DNA from: Meandrina meandrites
Lineage: Eukaryota; Cnidaria; Anthozoa; Scleractinia; Meandrinidae
Length of the DNA: 64,000 nt
Assembly: GCA_963693305.1 (NCBI GenBank)
Contig: OY855903.1
Coordinates: forward strand, 54,044,650-54,108,649
Direction: 5' to 3'
Part shown: piece by piece, positions 40,188 to 48,076 of the stretch
How the letters are laid out: every line of letters begins with the position of its first letter
How positions within the stretch are numbered: the first letter of the stretch is position 1
Program-made: the position numbers and the translations under genes
Notes under the pieces: generated by a model
Told to the model about the DNA's origin: nothing
Databases searched by the model: none
What the model saw: only the letters and a program-made list of their open reading frames with translations

Positions 40188-41572
40188 TTAACGTTGATAA
40201 ATATCGTACAACACGGCTTTGTTCTTGTCTATCTCCAAGAGGTTCTCAAACTCTCCGTACAAGATGATGGTTATGTTAACACCTGGTGCTGTACCGAAGT
40301 TCAACACTATTTGTACTTCTCCACTCTGCTTAGGATTCATTACTGGGCTGTCAGCACAACCATTTGCTGAGTTGTCGAACATGAAAAGGGTGCAATTTTT
40401 ACCTTGGCCCCAGTCTGCACTTCTGACCATATTACCTTTGTGTTTGCATAAGGCACCACTGGCTTGCAAAAATCGAAAGTACCCTCTTAGATCTTTGGTA
40501 CCATTGTTGTGAACGAGTTCCAGGGTCTCGTAAGGGTACTCTTCTCCTCTCACTAGTTGACGAATACTTTGCAATCCAAACTTTTGAAATCAGAAAGGTT
40601 GAAGGCTTCAGACAAGACCATTCCTACAATCAATCGGTTGGGAATTCGTCCTTGAAAGAGGTTGTTGCATTCGTAACGCTGCTGATTCCCTTGCATGTTA
40701 AAGGTCCTTATCTCACTTCTTACTGTCGGGTAGGTGACCAGTTCTCGATCCACACTCATTTTACTCATCAAGGCTCTGTAGACCGATGGGTTGAGCCTAA
40801 GTTGACACAAGTACAAGCGCACTTTGATGTCTTCAGGTAGTAACCGTCCAGCATGTCCCACCCCGTCCAAGAACAGATCGGGGGAATTGAAATACATTTG
40901 AATGCCTATTTGGACTCGAGGCACCAGCAATTTACTCAACTGGAACACTTCGATGAGGGGTCGGAAACGTAACACGTGTGCCTTTCCATTGGTGTAGGAG
41001 GCTTGTTCGGCTATGAGGGTTGCCAGGGCTTCTTTGTGATTACTTGAAAGCGCTTGCCAATCTTCATGTCCGTCTCCTTCTGTGTTCGTGTTGTCATCCG
41101 TCCATTCTGCAGGAAAATCGATGTTATTGTACCATCCCTGAGGTTTCAACACCGTTTCACCATCCTCGCGATCGTAATTTAACAGTGTTTCTATGATGGC
41201 CTTGTAATGGTACGTGTCGGTCTGTGGACTAATCAGAGTGCCGTTGAGACGCACGCTGATTTTTTTGAACAGAGAATGAGCCAGATTGTTCACAGGCCAG
41301 AGTTTGTCAGCCGCGGTCACATTGCCATTGTCGTTTTTCTTGAGTTGTAACTCTATCTCAAAGTAGCTCCGACTCAAATCGATGTAATCTTCTTGGGGAT
41401 CCGCTTGAAATTCTACAGGATTTATACCCGTGGTGTAAGTCTGAATAGGTACCATGCGATAACTAGAGATGCTGACATCAGTGGGTGGTACAGTGAACAA
41501 ATTTAAGGCAGGATTTATGGTCGTTTTTGAGCGCGGATGCGCAGTTGTCGTGGCTACAACGGTGTCCGTCAT
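40188..41572 (-). pseudogene. Major capsid protein (hexon-like, double jelly-roll type), frame-interrupted
   Basis: The N-terminal part is 41572-40553 (339 codons, ATG 41572), with YIDLSRSYFEIELQLKK, NNLAHSLFKKISVRLNGTLI and LLNYDREDGETVLKPQGWYN, typical of Polinton capsid proteins annotated in animals as F54H12.2-like. The C-terminal part is 40574-40188 in another frame, ending with NITIILYGEFENLLEIDKN, the usual family C-terminus. The parts overlap by 22 bp and the frame differs by one base near an A4 run at about 40590-40600. Either a one-base loss, an assembly error or, less likely, recoding. Start overlaps the preceding stop as ATGA (41572-41569). Confidence 0.85.
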
Positions 41573-41790
41573 CGTCTTCGCTTTCTTCGTAGTTGCTGCT
41601 GCAAGATCCGTACCTGATCGTAACCAGGAGGTTGACTAACACTGGCACTTATCCAACCTCCTTTTTGTACTTTTCTTCGTCGTCGCTGTTTCTTTGTTTT
41701 TGACAAACCCTGTAAGAATCCTTCATCATGCTGTGTGACTCCTTTTCTGGAACAAATAAGTCTTGAATGTCTGGAGTAAATGGGATTCAT
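41569..41790 (-). CDS. Small basic protein with KGG motif
   Basis: 73 codons, ATG at 41790. A basic centre KTKKQRRRRKVQKGGWISAS is followed by QPPGYDQVRILQQQLRRKRR. It overlaps both neighbours by ATGA: its ATG uses the TGA of 41787-42035, and its TGA contains the capsid ATG. Likely a minor virion protein; no family recognised. Confidence 0.55.
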   Translation of the reverse strand: MNPIYSRHSRLICSRKGVTQHDEGFLQGLSKTKKQRRRRKVQKGGWISASVSQPPGYDQVRILQQQLRRKRRR

Positions 41791-42035
41791 TCTCCAAAGA
41801 TATCATTCAGTTTCCTTTTTACGTTTCTTTCGACTACTTGTAATGCTTTTCGTTTCACAGCGCGTTTGGCACCCCTCTTCACACCGACACCGGCTTTACG
41901 AATGCGGTCTCTTATTCCGCGACCACTCTTAAATGCTTTCATCCCCGATTGGAGGGAGGAAGACAAGAGATCCCCCCAAAACCCACCTCCGCCCTGTGTA
42001 TCCGGACGGAATCGAGTCAAACTACCTCCTTTCAT
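41787..42035 (-). CDS. Small basic Gly-rich protein (pVI/pX-like candidate)
   Basis: 82 codons, ATG at 42035. It starts MKGGSLTRFRPDTQGGGGFW, with an amphipathic DLLSSSLQSGMKAF, then a very basic half (GVKRGAKRAVKRKALQVVER). The overall plan resembles adenovirus pVI/pVII-type precursors. The QGGGGF junction could be a protease site. ATG overlaps the penton TGA (42035-42032). Confidence 0.55.
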   Translation of the reverse strand: MKGGSLTRFRPDTQGGGGFWGDLLSSSLQSGMKAFKSGRGIRDRIRKAGVGVKRGAKRAVKRKALQVVERNVKRKLNDIFGE

Positions 42036-43048
42036 TCTCTTTTAAAGTGAAGAGTGACAATCGTATCTCCTTCACCAAAGTCAGTGAGTTCACCTGTTGT
42101 CTCTGACACTTGCGTCTCAATTATGTCCAACACATCTTTGCGCAACGGAATATATTTAATATGGAGTGGTTCAAAATACTGAATGCCTTCACCCTTGCGT
42201 TGATAGTTGACTTCTCGCAACAAATCCGTGACTTGATTACCCACCACAGAGCTACCACCGACGTCGGAATACACAAACAAGGCACGCGACTTGGTACCAA
42301 CAACGTTCTGAAATGACTTGTCTAGATTCATGAACCGCCAATTGCAGAGGATGCTGAGATGAAATAAACCACCCTTCAAACTCCAGAATGCAGGAGTTCC
42401 ATCCTCGCGTTCTACGTCATGAGTTATATTTTTCAAATCAGGAACGGTGTCTGTAAAGAAAACCTGACATAGATTTGGTCCCAAATCGTAATTTCCACTA
42501 CCTCTCTGCTTTAGCCAACCCATCTTCAAGGCTAACGATTGATTAATCTTTAGAACTGGGGGTTTTGTATCATGCATGAACGTATCCACGTTGTCCGTTA
42601 GTAAATCTTCGCCATTCCAACAAAACGCGATGTACATTCTCTTTCCATTAAGTGCTTTGTATGTACTTCCATAATGTGGACCCCCATCATTATAGATGCG
42701 TCGTTGTTCAAAGAAGGTGATCATGGCTTTCATGAATCCCACCCCATCGATGTTAGAAAAGACTTGTCTGAGGTCTGATGGTTCGTAATTAGCTTTTCTA
42801 TTAAATAAAAAGCCATCCGATTCTTCTGCCAGCCATGACATATGGAACAAGGTCTCATTGGGTGCCACCAAAACGGGGACTTTTACTTTGGCATCGGGCA
42901 GAGAGATGCTGCTCAGCCCCACTTTCCATCCACTTCCTTCCAAACGGATAGGGTTGAGTAGTCGGATCTTGAAGTGATTGGCCTTGTTCTGCGTAAACTC
43001 GACTTTGTTGCTGTTACTTGGTAGGGTGAGGTAGAAATCGTTACTCAT
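42032..43048 (-). CDS. Penton-type minor capsid protein (single jelly-roll)
   Basis: 338 codons, ATG at 43048, intact. It starts MSNDFYLTLPSNSNKVEFTQ, then NHFKIRLLNPIRLEGSGWKV and GLSSISLPD, the recognisable N-terminus of Polinton/adintovirus penton proteins. It ends FGEGDTIVTLHFKRE. It forms the icosahedral vertices together with the major capsid protein encoded two genes downstream. It is the first gene of the run linked by ATGA overlaps. Confidence 0.85.
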   Translation of the reverse strand: MSNDFYLTLPSNSNKVEFTQNKANHFKIRLLNPIRLEGSGWKVGLSSISLPDAKVKVPVLVAPNETLFHMSWLAEESDGFLFNRKANYEPSDLRQVFSNIDGVGFMKAMITFFEQRRIYNDGGPHYGSTYKALNGKRMYIAFCWNGEDLLTDNVDTFMHDTKPPVLKINQSLALKMGWLKQRGSGNYDLGPNLCQVFFTDTVPDLKNITHDVEREDGTPAFWSLKGGLFHLSILCNWRFMNLDKSFQNVVGTKSRALFVYSDVGGSSVVGNQVTDLLREVNYQRKGEGIQYFEPLHIKYIPLRKDVLDIIETQVSETTGELTDFGEGDTIVTLHFKRE

Positions 43049-43203
43049 ACTTCAAATGTAAGGTCACACCAATTCAACACTGTTCTCAACAAGTCGTATC
43101 TCAATAATGGTGATCACATTGCTTCACACATGTACATATAGAATGTGTCGAGGTTCAAAGGATGTCTATTGTAAGAACTAATACCCTTCTCCAAATAAAG
43201 GAC

Positions 43204-44298
43204 TCAAGAGCTGGACGTAGAATTATTTCCTAGTTTTTTCAAGGAACCCCTCTCTATCCAGCTGTTATACTTGTCCGGCCATCCTTTCCATCGTATCAAG
43301 ACTTTATTTCCTTTTTGTTTCACAACCTTGTCAACTCTGAACAAATCGTCGTCTTTGACATTGACTTTTTGTAAATCTTGTTCATAAAAGGTACCCTTTA
43401 CCAAAGTTCCATCTAATTCTTCAATCTTGTAAGTGGGTATGATACCAGGTTTAATTTGTCGTACTGCAAACACTTCTTCTGTCCATCCAGGAAGATATCC
43501 TTTCTTAAAGTGTCGGAATTTCTTGTTCAGTCTTACACGATCTTTTTCTTTCAATGACCCTTTCTTCGGGTTTTTTGAGAGACGTTTGGCATACATTCGG
43601 TTCCACACTTCGTTTTCATTTTTGGAATTCACTTGATGGGGTGCCATACCTATGGTACGGTGATAGGATGCATTATATCCTTCAACCAAATCCGATAACA
43701 CTGGTAAATAAGCGAGCGTGTTTTTGACCGTAAAATAACGATACAACCTTTCCTTCAAGGTACGATTGAAGCGTTCCACGATACTGGCTTTGGTATCACC
43801 ACTGGTAGAGAAATGGTGGATGTCTTTTTGTTTCAGCAACGTTTGAAAAGTGCTATTGTAAAATTCTTTACCGTCGTCTGACTGTAAATTTGTTGGTTTA
43901 CGTCCCTTGGCGCGCTTCAAGATCTTCTTGAAGGCTTCCGTCACCGCTTTGCCCGTTTTACTTTTGACAGGTTCTACCCAAGCGTACTTGGAAAAGGCAT
44001 CGATGACAGTCATCAAATACCGATAACCACGGTTGTATTTGGATATGTTTTGAACTTCTGTGAGATCGATTATCCATTGCTGGTCAATGTTAAACACTAA
44101 AACGGGTAAGGTAGGAAATCATCTCCTTCTTGGTTTGTGCAACGTGTACCCCAAATCATTTTCCAAGACTTCTCTGACCTTCTTCGTAGAACGTTTTTGA
44201 GCAGCTGCAAATCTTTGGAGTCCCCGTAAAGCACCAGGTTCGCGAGGATCGTGATATCTCTCTATCAGAGACTTTTTAGCATTCTTCTTTTTCTTCAT
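43204..44298 (-). pseudogene. Retroviral-type integrase with chromodomain, interrupted by TGA
   Basis: ATG at 44298. The N-terminal part (to 44122) has the Polinton integrase segment PREPGALRGLQRFAAA and ends HKPRRR. A TGA at 44121-44119 follows, then the same frame continues to 43204. Catalytic-core acidic residues in the downstream part: D in WIIDLTEV, D in LQSDDGKEF, E in SIVERFNRTL, the D,D-E triad of the RVE fold. A C-terminal chromodomain (VDKVVKQKGNKVLIRWKGWP) may guide integration to chromatin. The TGA could arise from CGA by CpG decay. Its ATG overlaps the upstream stop as ATGA (44298-44295). Confidence 0.88.
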
Positions 44299-44573
44299 AT
44301 TGCAAGTTTCTTGGTCACTTGACAGATACAACGATTGACAAGATGGGAATAATGGTCTCGTATGAGTTGGAACCACCGGAATGAATTAGGTTGGTGTTGC
44401 ATCCACATGATAAAGACGATGAAACGAAAAACGTTTTGATGTACTTTAGTTGCTTCAAATTCTTTCAGAGGATTGTCACTAGACTCTAGAGGAATGGTTA
44501 TCCCATGCCCGTGTTTGACAAACGCTCTTTCACACACTCGACACAACCAACGCCAATACACATGCTTCGACAT
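44295..44573 (-). CDS. Unknown small protein upstream of integrase
   Basis: 92 codons from ATG 44573 (MSKHVYWRWLCRVCERAFVK); the open frame extends upstream to 44666 only from a TTG. One CxxC pair, and a helical RFIVFIMWMQHQPNSFRWFQ. Its TGA overlaps the integrase ATG by 4 nt, so it is likely co-transcribed with it. Family not recognised. Confidence 0.5.
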   Translation of the reverse strand: MSKHVYWRWLCRVCERAFVKHGHGITIPLESSDNPLKEFEATKVHQNVFRFIVFIMWMQHQPNSFRWFQLIRDHYSHLVNRCICQVTKKLAI

Positions 44574-44656
44574 GGTATTTTGTTTAAAATAAACTTTACC
44601 GACACAACCTTTGCTTTTATTGAAATAGTTCAGTGGTTCCCAAGCGGGAAAAACGG

Positions 44657-44850
44657 GTTTTGTCAAACTGGTTTGACGGCGTCATGTATTTGGTTACAGT
44701 TTTGTCAAACTGGTTTGATGGCGTCATGTATTTGGTTACACAATGCTGTGATTGGTTACTGAATAGAATATATGTGAGGTAATTGAGAAAGGATCATCAG
44801 TCAAGCTCAGAGGACAACATAGACAGACAAGATAAGCAAGGAGATACAAT
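44657..44850. promoter_or_regulatory. Divergent promoter region with a 43-bp tandem repeat
   Basis: Lies between the minus-strand integrase block and the plus-strand right-arm genes. Two copies of TTTTGTCAAACTGGTTTGA...GGCGTCATGTATTTGGTTACA (about 44658-44700 and 44701-44743) are followed by CTGTGATTGGTTACT (CCAAT type) and AATAGAATATATG. Suggested bidirectional promoter; no direct evidence. Confidence 0.45.
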
Positions 44851-45294
44851 ATGAGTACTGCGTACCAGCCTGGAGATGTCTCACCGTGCAAGTATCCTAC
44901 CTCGAAAGGCAAAGGCAGAAAGTGTAAGACGAAGGAAGAAAATGGCGGACAGACAAAGAAGAACAAGAAGATAAAGAAGGAACCCGTAAAAGGTAAGGGG
45001 CAACAAACATTAGACCGATGGTTGTTCAAGCCGGTTAAACACGCAAAGAAGGTCACCTTTTGTCAACACGTCGTAGTGAAATATTGCTCACAGAAGCATG
45101 AAACCTTCAAACTAATCCCACTACTAGAGGAAGATGACCAAAGGTGCTCTTTGTTCCAGTTAAAACTTCGTGAAGTAAAAGAGATACTGAAACATAATCA
45201 TAAACTCCGTCGAAAACAGCTCAAGCCTAGACACATACACGTGTTGAATCATGTATTGAATACTCAACGACGCGTTAACGCATTGAATGCATAA
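44851..45294 (+). CDS. PIP-box-like basic protein (intron-retained reading)
   Basis: 147 codons, ATG at 44851. Residues 10-50 are very basic (possible nuclear signals, KTKEENGGQTKKNKKIKKEP). They are followed by GQQTLDRWLFKP, close to a PCNA-interacting (PIP) box of type QxxLxx(W/F)(L/F), then helical EVKEILKHNHKLRRKQLKP. A PIP box would recruit the host sliding clamp to the element polymerase (inference). A strong donor (AAAAG|GTAAGG, 44993) inside the gene offers a spliced alternative that skips the PIP box. Confidence 0.6.
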   Translation: MSTAYQPGDVSPCKYPTSKGKGRKCKTKEENGGQTKKNKKIKKEPVKGKGQQTLDRWLFKPVKHAKKVTFCQHVVVKYCSQKHETFKLIPLLEEDDQRCSLFQLKLREVKEILKHNHKLRRKQLKPRHIHVLNHVLNTQRRVNALNA

Positions 45295-46220
45295 AGTACT
45301 TTTCGTTTGTTATAGACATTATCATCAAAGAAGAGGTTGTGGAGGAAGGTGTGACACCTGTACTGGAACAAGGAGAGATCTTTGACCCTGACGAATTCTT
45401 GGCAAATCTTGCATTAATACCACCTTCTTCCCCGAAAAAACCGTGTGAACCATTATCACCCTGCACCCCGTTGCTGGCACCACTCAAGAATCCTTCACCA
45501 TCTCCCATGACAAGAACACGCACAGAGATTATCCATTATTGCCCTATCCATTATTTGGCACCCATGGAGAAACGTAAAACTACAACTTCCTCGGGAGAGT
45601 GGGAGTACCTAAGATGTTCCGAAACCAAGTTTTACAACAAATGTTTTGTGACCTGTGGGGTAGACAGAGCCGAAAATTATTTGGAGTCAGTGAAAAGACA
45701 GCTCCATGGCTATTACAGAGATCCAAACAAAATTGGAATGAAGTGTTACTGTAGAAAATCTGCAGTGTTGACCTTGTCAAATTCGGACAAGAACCCTGGA
45801 CGCCTCTACTTCAAATGTCCCAAACGAGAGTGTAAATTCTTTCAATGGGCTGATGTGGAACCCCATGGTCTTGTCAAGGATCGGTTAGAAAGCAAATCGA
45901 CACCCCTTGACTCAGTGGATGGCCGTTTTCCTAATCGTGATGACAATGGTTATCCAACTCAAGGATACGACATGGTACCGAACAGATTTCATGATGATCG
46001 GATGATTCCAGATGTTTTGATACCAGGACCAGAAATTCCTTTTGACGAAGCTTTGTGGAACGAGTGTCAAACCTGTCCAATTTACATGGGTGACAATACC
46101 AATAAGATTGATTTCCCTCAAGAGATTCGTGGTCATTACTTTACAATAGAGAAAGAGCCCCACTTGAGACAACAGATCTATACCTCACGCGTTCTAGCCA
46201 AGACCAAGAAGAGAGAATGA
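44851..46220 (+). CDS. GRF zinc-finger protein, predicted spliced form
   Basis: Proposed exons 44851-44992 and 45316-46220 (348 codons; donor AAAAG|GTAAGG, acceptor TTTTCGTTTGTTATAG; phase 1 on both sides). The first 47 residues are the same basic leader as the intron-retained form. Exon 2 has an acidic linker (GEIFDPDEFLANL) and a GRF-type finger near 45740-45855 (CYCRKS...PGRLYFKCPKRECKFFQWAD), known in APE2, TOP3A and NEIL3 to bind single-stranded DNA. The open frame of exon 2 has no ATG near its start, which supports the splice. Probable role in element DNA replication or repair. Stop overlaps the next ATG as ATGA (46217-46220). Confidence 0.55.
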
Positions 46221-46741
46221 GCTGCTGCTTGAAAGATAAAGTGTGTATGATACTCGATTTAGAAGGTTTCTTTGTGGATAAGACTTTTTGCTGTAGAGAG
46301 TTGGGCTATTATACTTGGCAAGAAGATTTTGGACGCCATGCCTTCTTCATCAAAACACGTTGGAACGATCTAAACTTCAGAGAAAGAAAGACAGTGTCTT
46401 ATGTCAAATGCAATGTCCATGGTTTAACTTATCAACCTAGAAGAGAGGAATACGGACAGGAATATTACTTGTTGCAGGACGTGATATGTGACTTGTACAG
46501 TAAGGCAAAAACCAAGGACAGAACTGTGGTTGCATACAAGGGAGGTCATGTTGAAAAAGACTTGTTGCTTAAACTGAACATTCCTCATGTCGATTTAGAA
46601 CACTACGGATGTCCTAAATATGATACGTTAAAAGAAACTATTGTAGAACCATTACCGAGTTGTGGTTTTCATATCAATGATCCGATTCATCACTGCCCTA
46701 TGACAGAATGTCACGCGTTTTGGTTATGGCTCAATACTTAA
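46217..46741 (+). CDS. Putative DEDD-type exonuclease-like protein
   Basis: 174 codons, ATG at 46217 overlapping the upstream stop. Near the N-terminus MILDLEGFF has the D14-x-E16 of an ExoI motif. AYKGGHVEKDLLLKLNIP and DLEHYGCPK resemble the second motif of RNase H-like 3'-5' exonucleases, and the C-terminus has a Cys/His-rich HHCPMTECHAFWLWL. This fold assignment is tentative. It could process element DNA or RNA. A degenerate duplicate of its 3' end lies at 47591-47640. Confidence 0.45.
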   Translation: MSCCLKDKVCMILDLEGFFVDKTFCCRELGYYTWQEDFGRHAFFIKTRWNDLNFRERKTVSYVKCNVHGLTYQPRREEYGQEYYLLQDVICDLYSKAKTKDRTVVAYKGGHVEKDLLLKLNIPHVDLEHYGCPKYDTLKETIVEPLPSCGFHINDPIHHCPMTECHAFWLWLNT

Positions 46742-46829
46742 GCAATGTAAATATTATTTTTTTAATTAAAGTCGTTTGAAACTTATCCTGTTTGATAATT
46801 GCTTAACCTTCTTTGCATTCGACACACTT

Positions 46830-46973
46830 GCCCCATCACGTTTGTATGACGTAGCAAAGCTTGCCTGAACTTGCCCTGTAATTATCACTCCGCATTGTTT
46901 TAACTCGCCCCAACACGTTTGTATGACGTAGCAAAGCTTGTCTGAACTTGCCCTATTGTTATTCAAAATTCTT
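46830..46973. repeat. 77-bp duplication matching the left-arm inner inverted repeat
   Basis: GCCCCATCACGTTTGTATGA (from 46830) and GCCCCAACACGTTTGTATGA (from 46907) begin two copies, 77 bp apart. Both include ACGTAGCAAAGCTTG and TGAACTTGCCCT. The second is the reverse complement of 28009-28076. Confidence 0.65.
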
Positions 46974-47036
46974 GTTTTTAAAAAGCCAAGCAAACAAAAC
47001 CATAAACACCAGTTGCTGCTTACTTGTGAATGCAAG

Positions 47037-47567
47037 ATGTGGATGCAAGACATGTTTTATCTCGAGCAGTTCCTAGACGAATTGTTACCTATCGAAAACA
47101 ACCCAAAACTCGAACTAAAGAAGGATACAAGATTAACGCCAGAGGATAGAGACATCAAAATTTGGTTATGGGTAGCGTATGGGATGATTGCTGTAAAGAA
47201 TGTCTACAAACATCCTTCATATCGCCCTCGAGTCGGCTGTAACTGTATGGATGATATTCATCGTGTTCTTAGCATGGCCAGAGAAGTGGATTTTGACAAA
47301 GTCAAGGAACAGTGGTATTATTTACTAGGTGAAAACTACGGAACTGATGTGGCCGACAAGGTGAAAAACAGCCACTACTGGAAAGGAGTTTTCAGTTATA
47401 ACATGTTGTGTGACGCTAATGGGGTGCGCGAGTTGAGACTTTTGAACATTGTTATCAACGGTCCAGTTTGGGACCTGGACTTCGAGGCCGTAAGGAATCT
47501 GTGGAAACATTCGCTTTATAAAAAGGAAATTGCAAAAGAAAAAACTGAAGATGATGATGAAGACTAA
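47037..47567 (+). CDS. Unknown right-arm protein
   Basis: 176 codons from ATG 47037 (MWMQDMFYLEQFLDELLPIE); the frame is open upstream to 46938. Trp/Tyr-rich, with DIKIWLWVAYGMIAVKNVYK and NSHYWKGVFSYNML and an acidic tail (KTEDDDED). No family recognised. It lies between the two parts of the right inverted repeat, so it was inserted there or its left-arm counterpart was lost. Confidence 0.5.
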   Translation: MWMQDMFYLEQFLDELLPIENNPKLELKKDTRLTPEDRDIKIWLWVAYGMIAVKNVYKHPSYRPRVGCNCMDDIHRVLSMAREVDFDKVKEQWYYLLGENYGTDVADKVKNSHYWKGVFSYNMLCDANGVRELRLLNIVINGPVWDLDFEAVRNLWKHSLYKKEIAKEKTEDDDED

Positions 47568-47590
47568 AGCATAACACGTTCAAACACACT

Positions 47591-47640
47591 TTTGTAGAAA
47601 CATTACCAAGTTGTGATTTTCATATCAATGATTCGAACCT
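47591..47640 (+). repeat. Duplicate scrap of the exonuclease-like gene 3' end
   Basis: TGTAGAAACATTACCAAGTT and GATTTTCATATCAATGATTC correspond to 46643-46686 with a few substitutions. Only this 3' piece is present. Confidence 0.6.
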
Positions 47641-47721
47641 ATCTCATGTAACTGTACTGTTTTTTTAATTTTCATTAAACCTTGTCATTGTACATGTTTA
47701 AACTTGTCATGACTTGTCCAT

Positions 47722-48070
47722 GCCTATCCATGCATACCTACTCACTGTAAGTACCGTTTAATGTATGCATGTTGACCATTTAATGTATGCAGTATTGATT
47801 TTTTCATGACGTCATTTAGAGGTAGTCACTTTTCATGCTAATGACGTCACTTTACGTGGACCCTACACAGAATCTCATTATATACACACTGAAACAATAG
47901 CTTGCGTGGGCTCCACGCGTGGAACGACACTCTTTGCGAGTTTTTTCAACCTCGCGCCATGTTTTTATGCAAATTCCTGAATACTGCAATCTGATTGGTC
48001 GATTCAAAGTTTTTAATGAGATGCACCGTGCTGTGATTGGTTACAGGCCCGTTGAGCGTGCTTAACTACT
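47722..48070 (-). repeat. Right terminal inverted repeat
   Basis: Inverted match of 27684-28008, with an extra 38-bp stretch caused by a duplicated ATTAAA(T/C)GGT-type segment near 47755-47795. Two TGACGTCA sites lie at 47807-47814 and 47842-47849, at the same relative places as in the left TIR. It ends GCTTAACTACT at 48070. Confidence 0.85.
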
Positions 48071-48076
48071 AACGTC
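48071..48076. other. Polinton target-site duplication, right copy
   Basis: AACGTC, identical to the left copy. Confidence 0.9.

Larger units (their letters stand above)
27684..48070. mobile_element. Polinton/Maverick (adintovirus-like) element, near complete
   Basis: 20,387 bp. Both ends start with AGTAGTTAAGCACGCTC in inverted orientation, with a 6-bp TSD AACGTC. It carries the defining gene set: protein-primed PolB, retroviral-type integrase with chromodomain, packaging ATPase, adenain-like protease, double jelly-roll-type major capsid protein and penton-type minor capsid protein. Late-type genes are nearly all on the minus strand; PolB and the right-arm genes are on the plus strand. Three coding breaks (integrase, capsid, one small basic gene) are present. 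It is inserted into a SANT-like host gene. Confidence 0.93.

Noticed and set aside
40553..40574. Programmed -1 frameshift in the capsid gene
   Set aside because: No canonical X-XXY-YYZ slippery heptamer is in the right phase in the overlap, and related capsid genes are known as single frames. A one-base indel at an A run is simpler.
44119..44121. Selenocysteine or programmed readthrough at the integrase TGA
   Set aside because: No SECIS-like or readthrough context is recognisable, and CGA-to-TGA decay explains it more simply.
37491..45960. Shared DNGYP peptide in the coiled-coil gene and the GRF gene
   Set aside because: Five residues only, with different flanks; probably coincidence.
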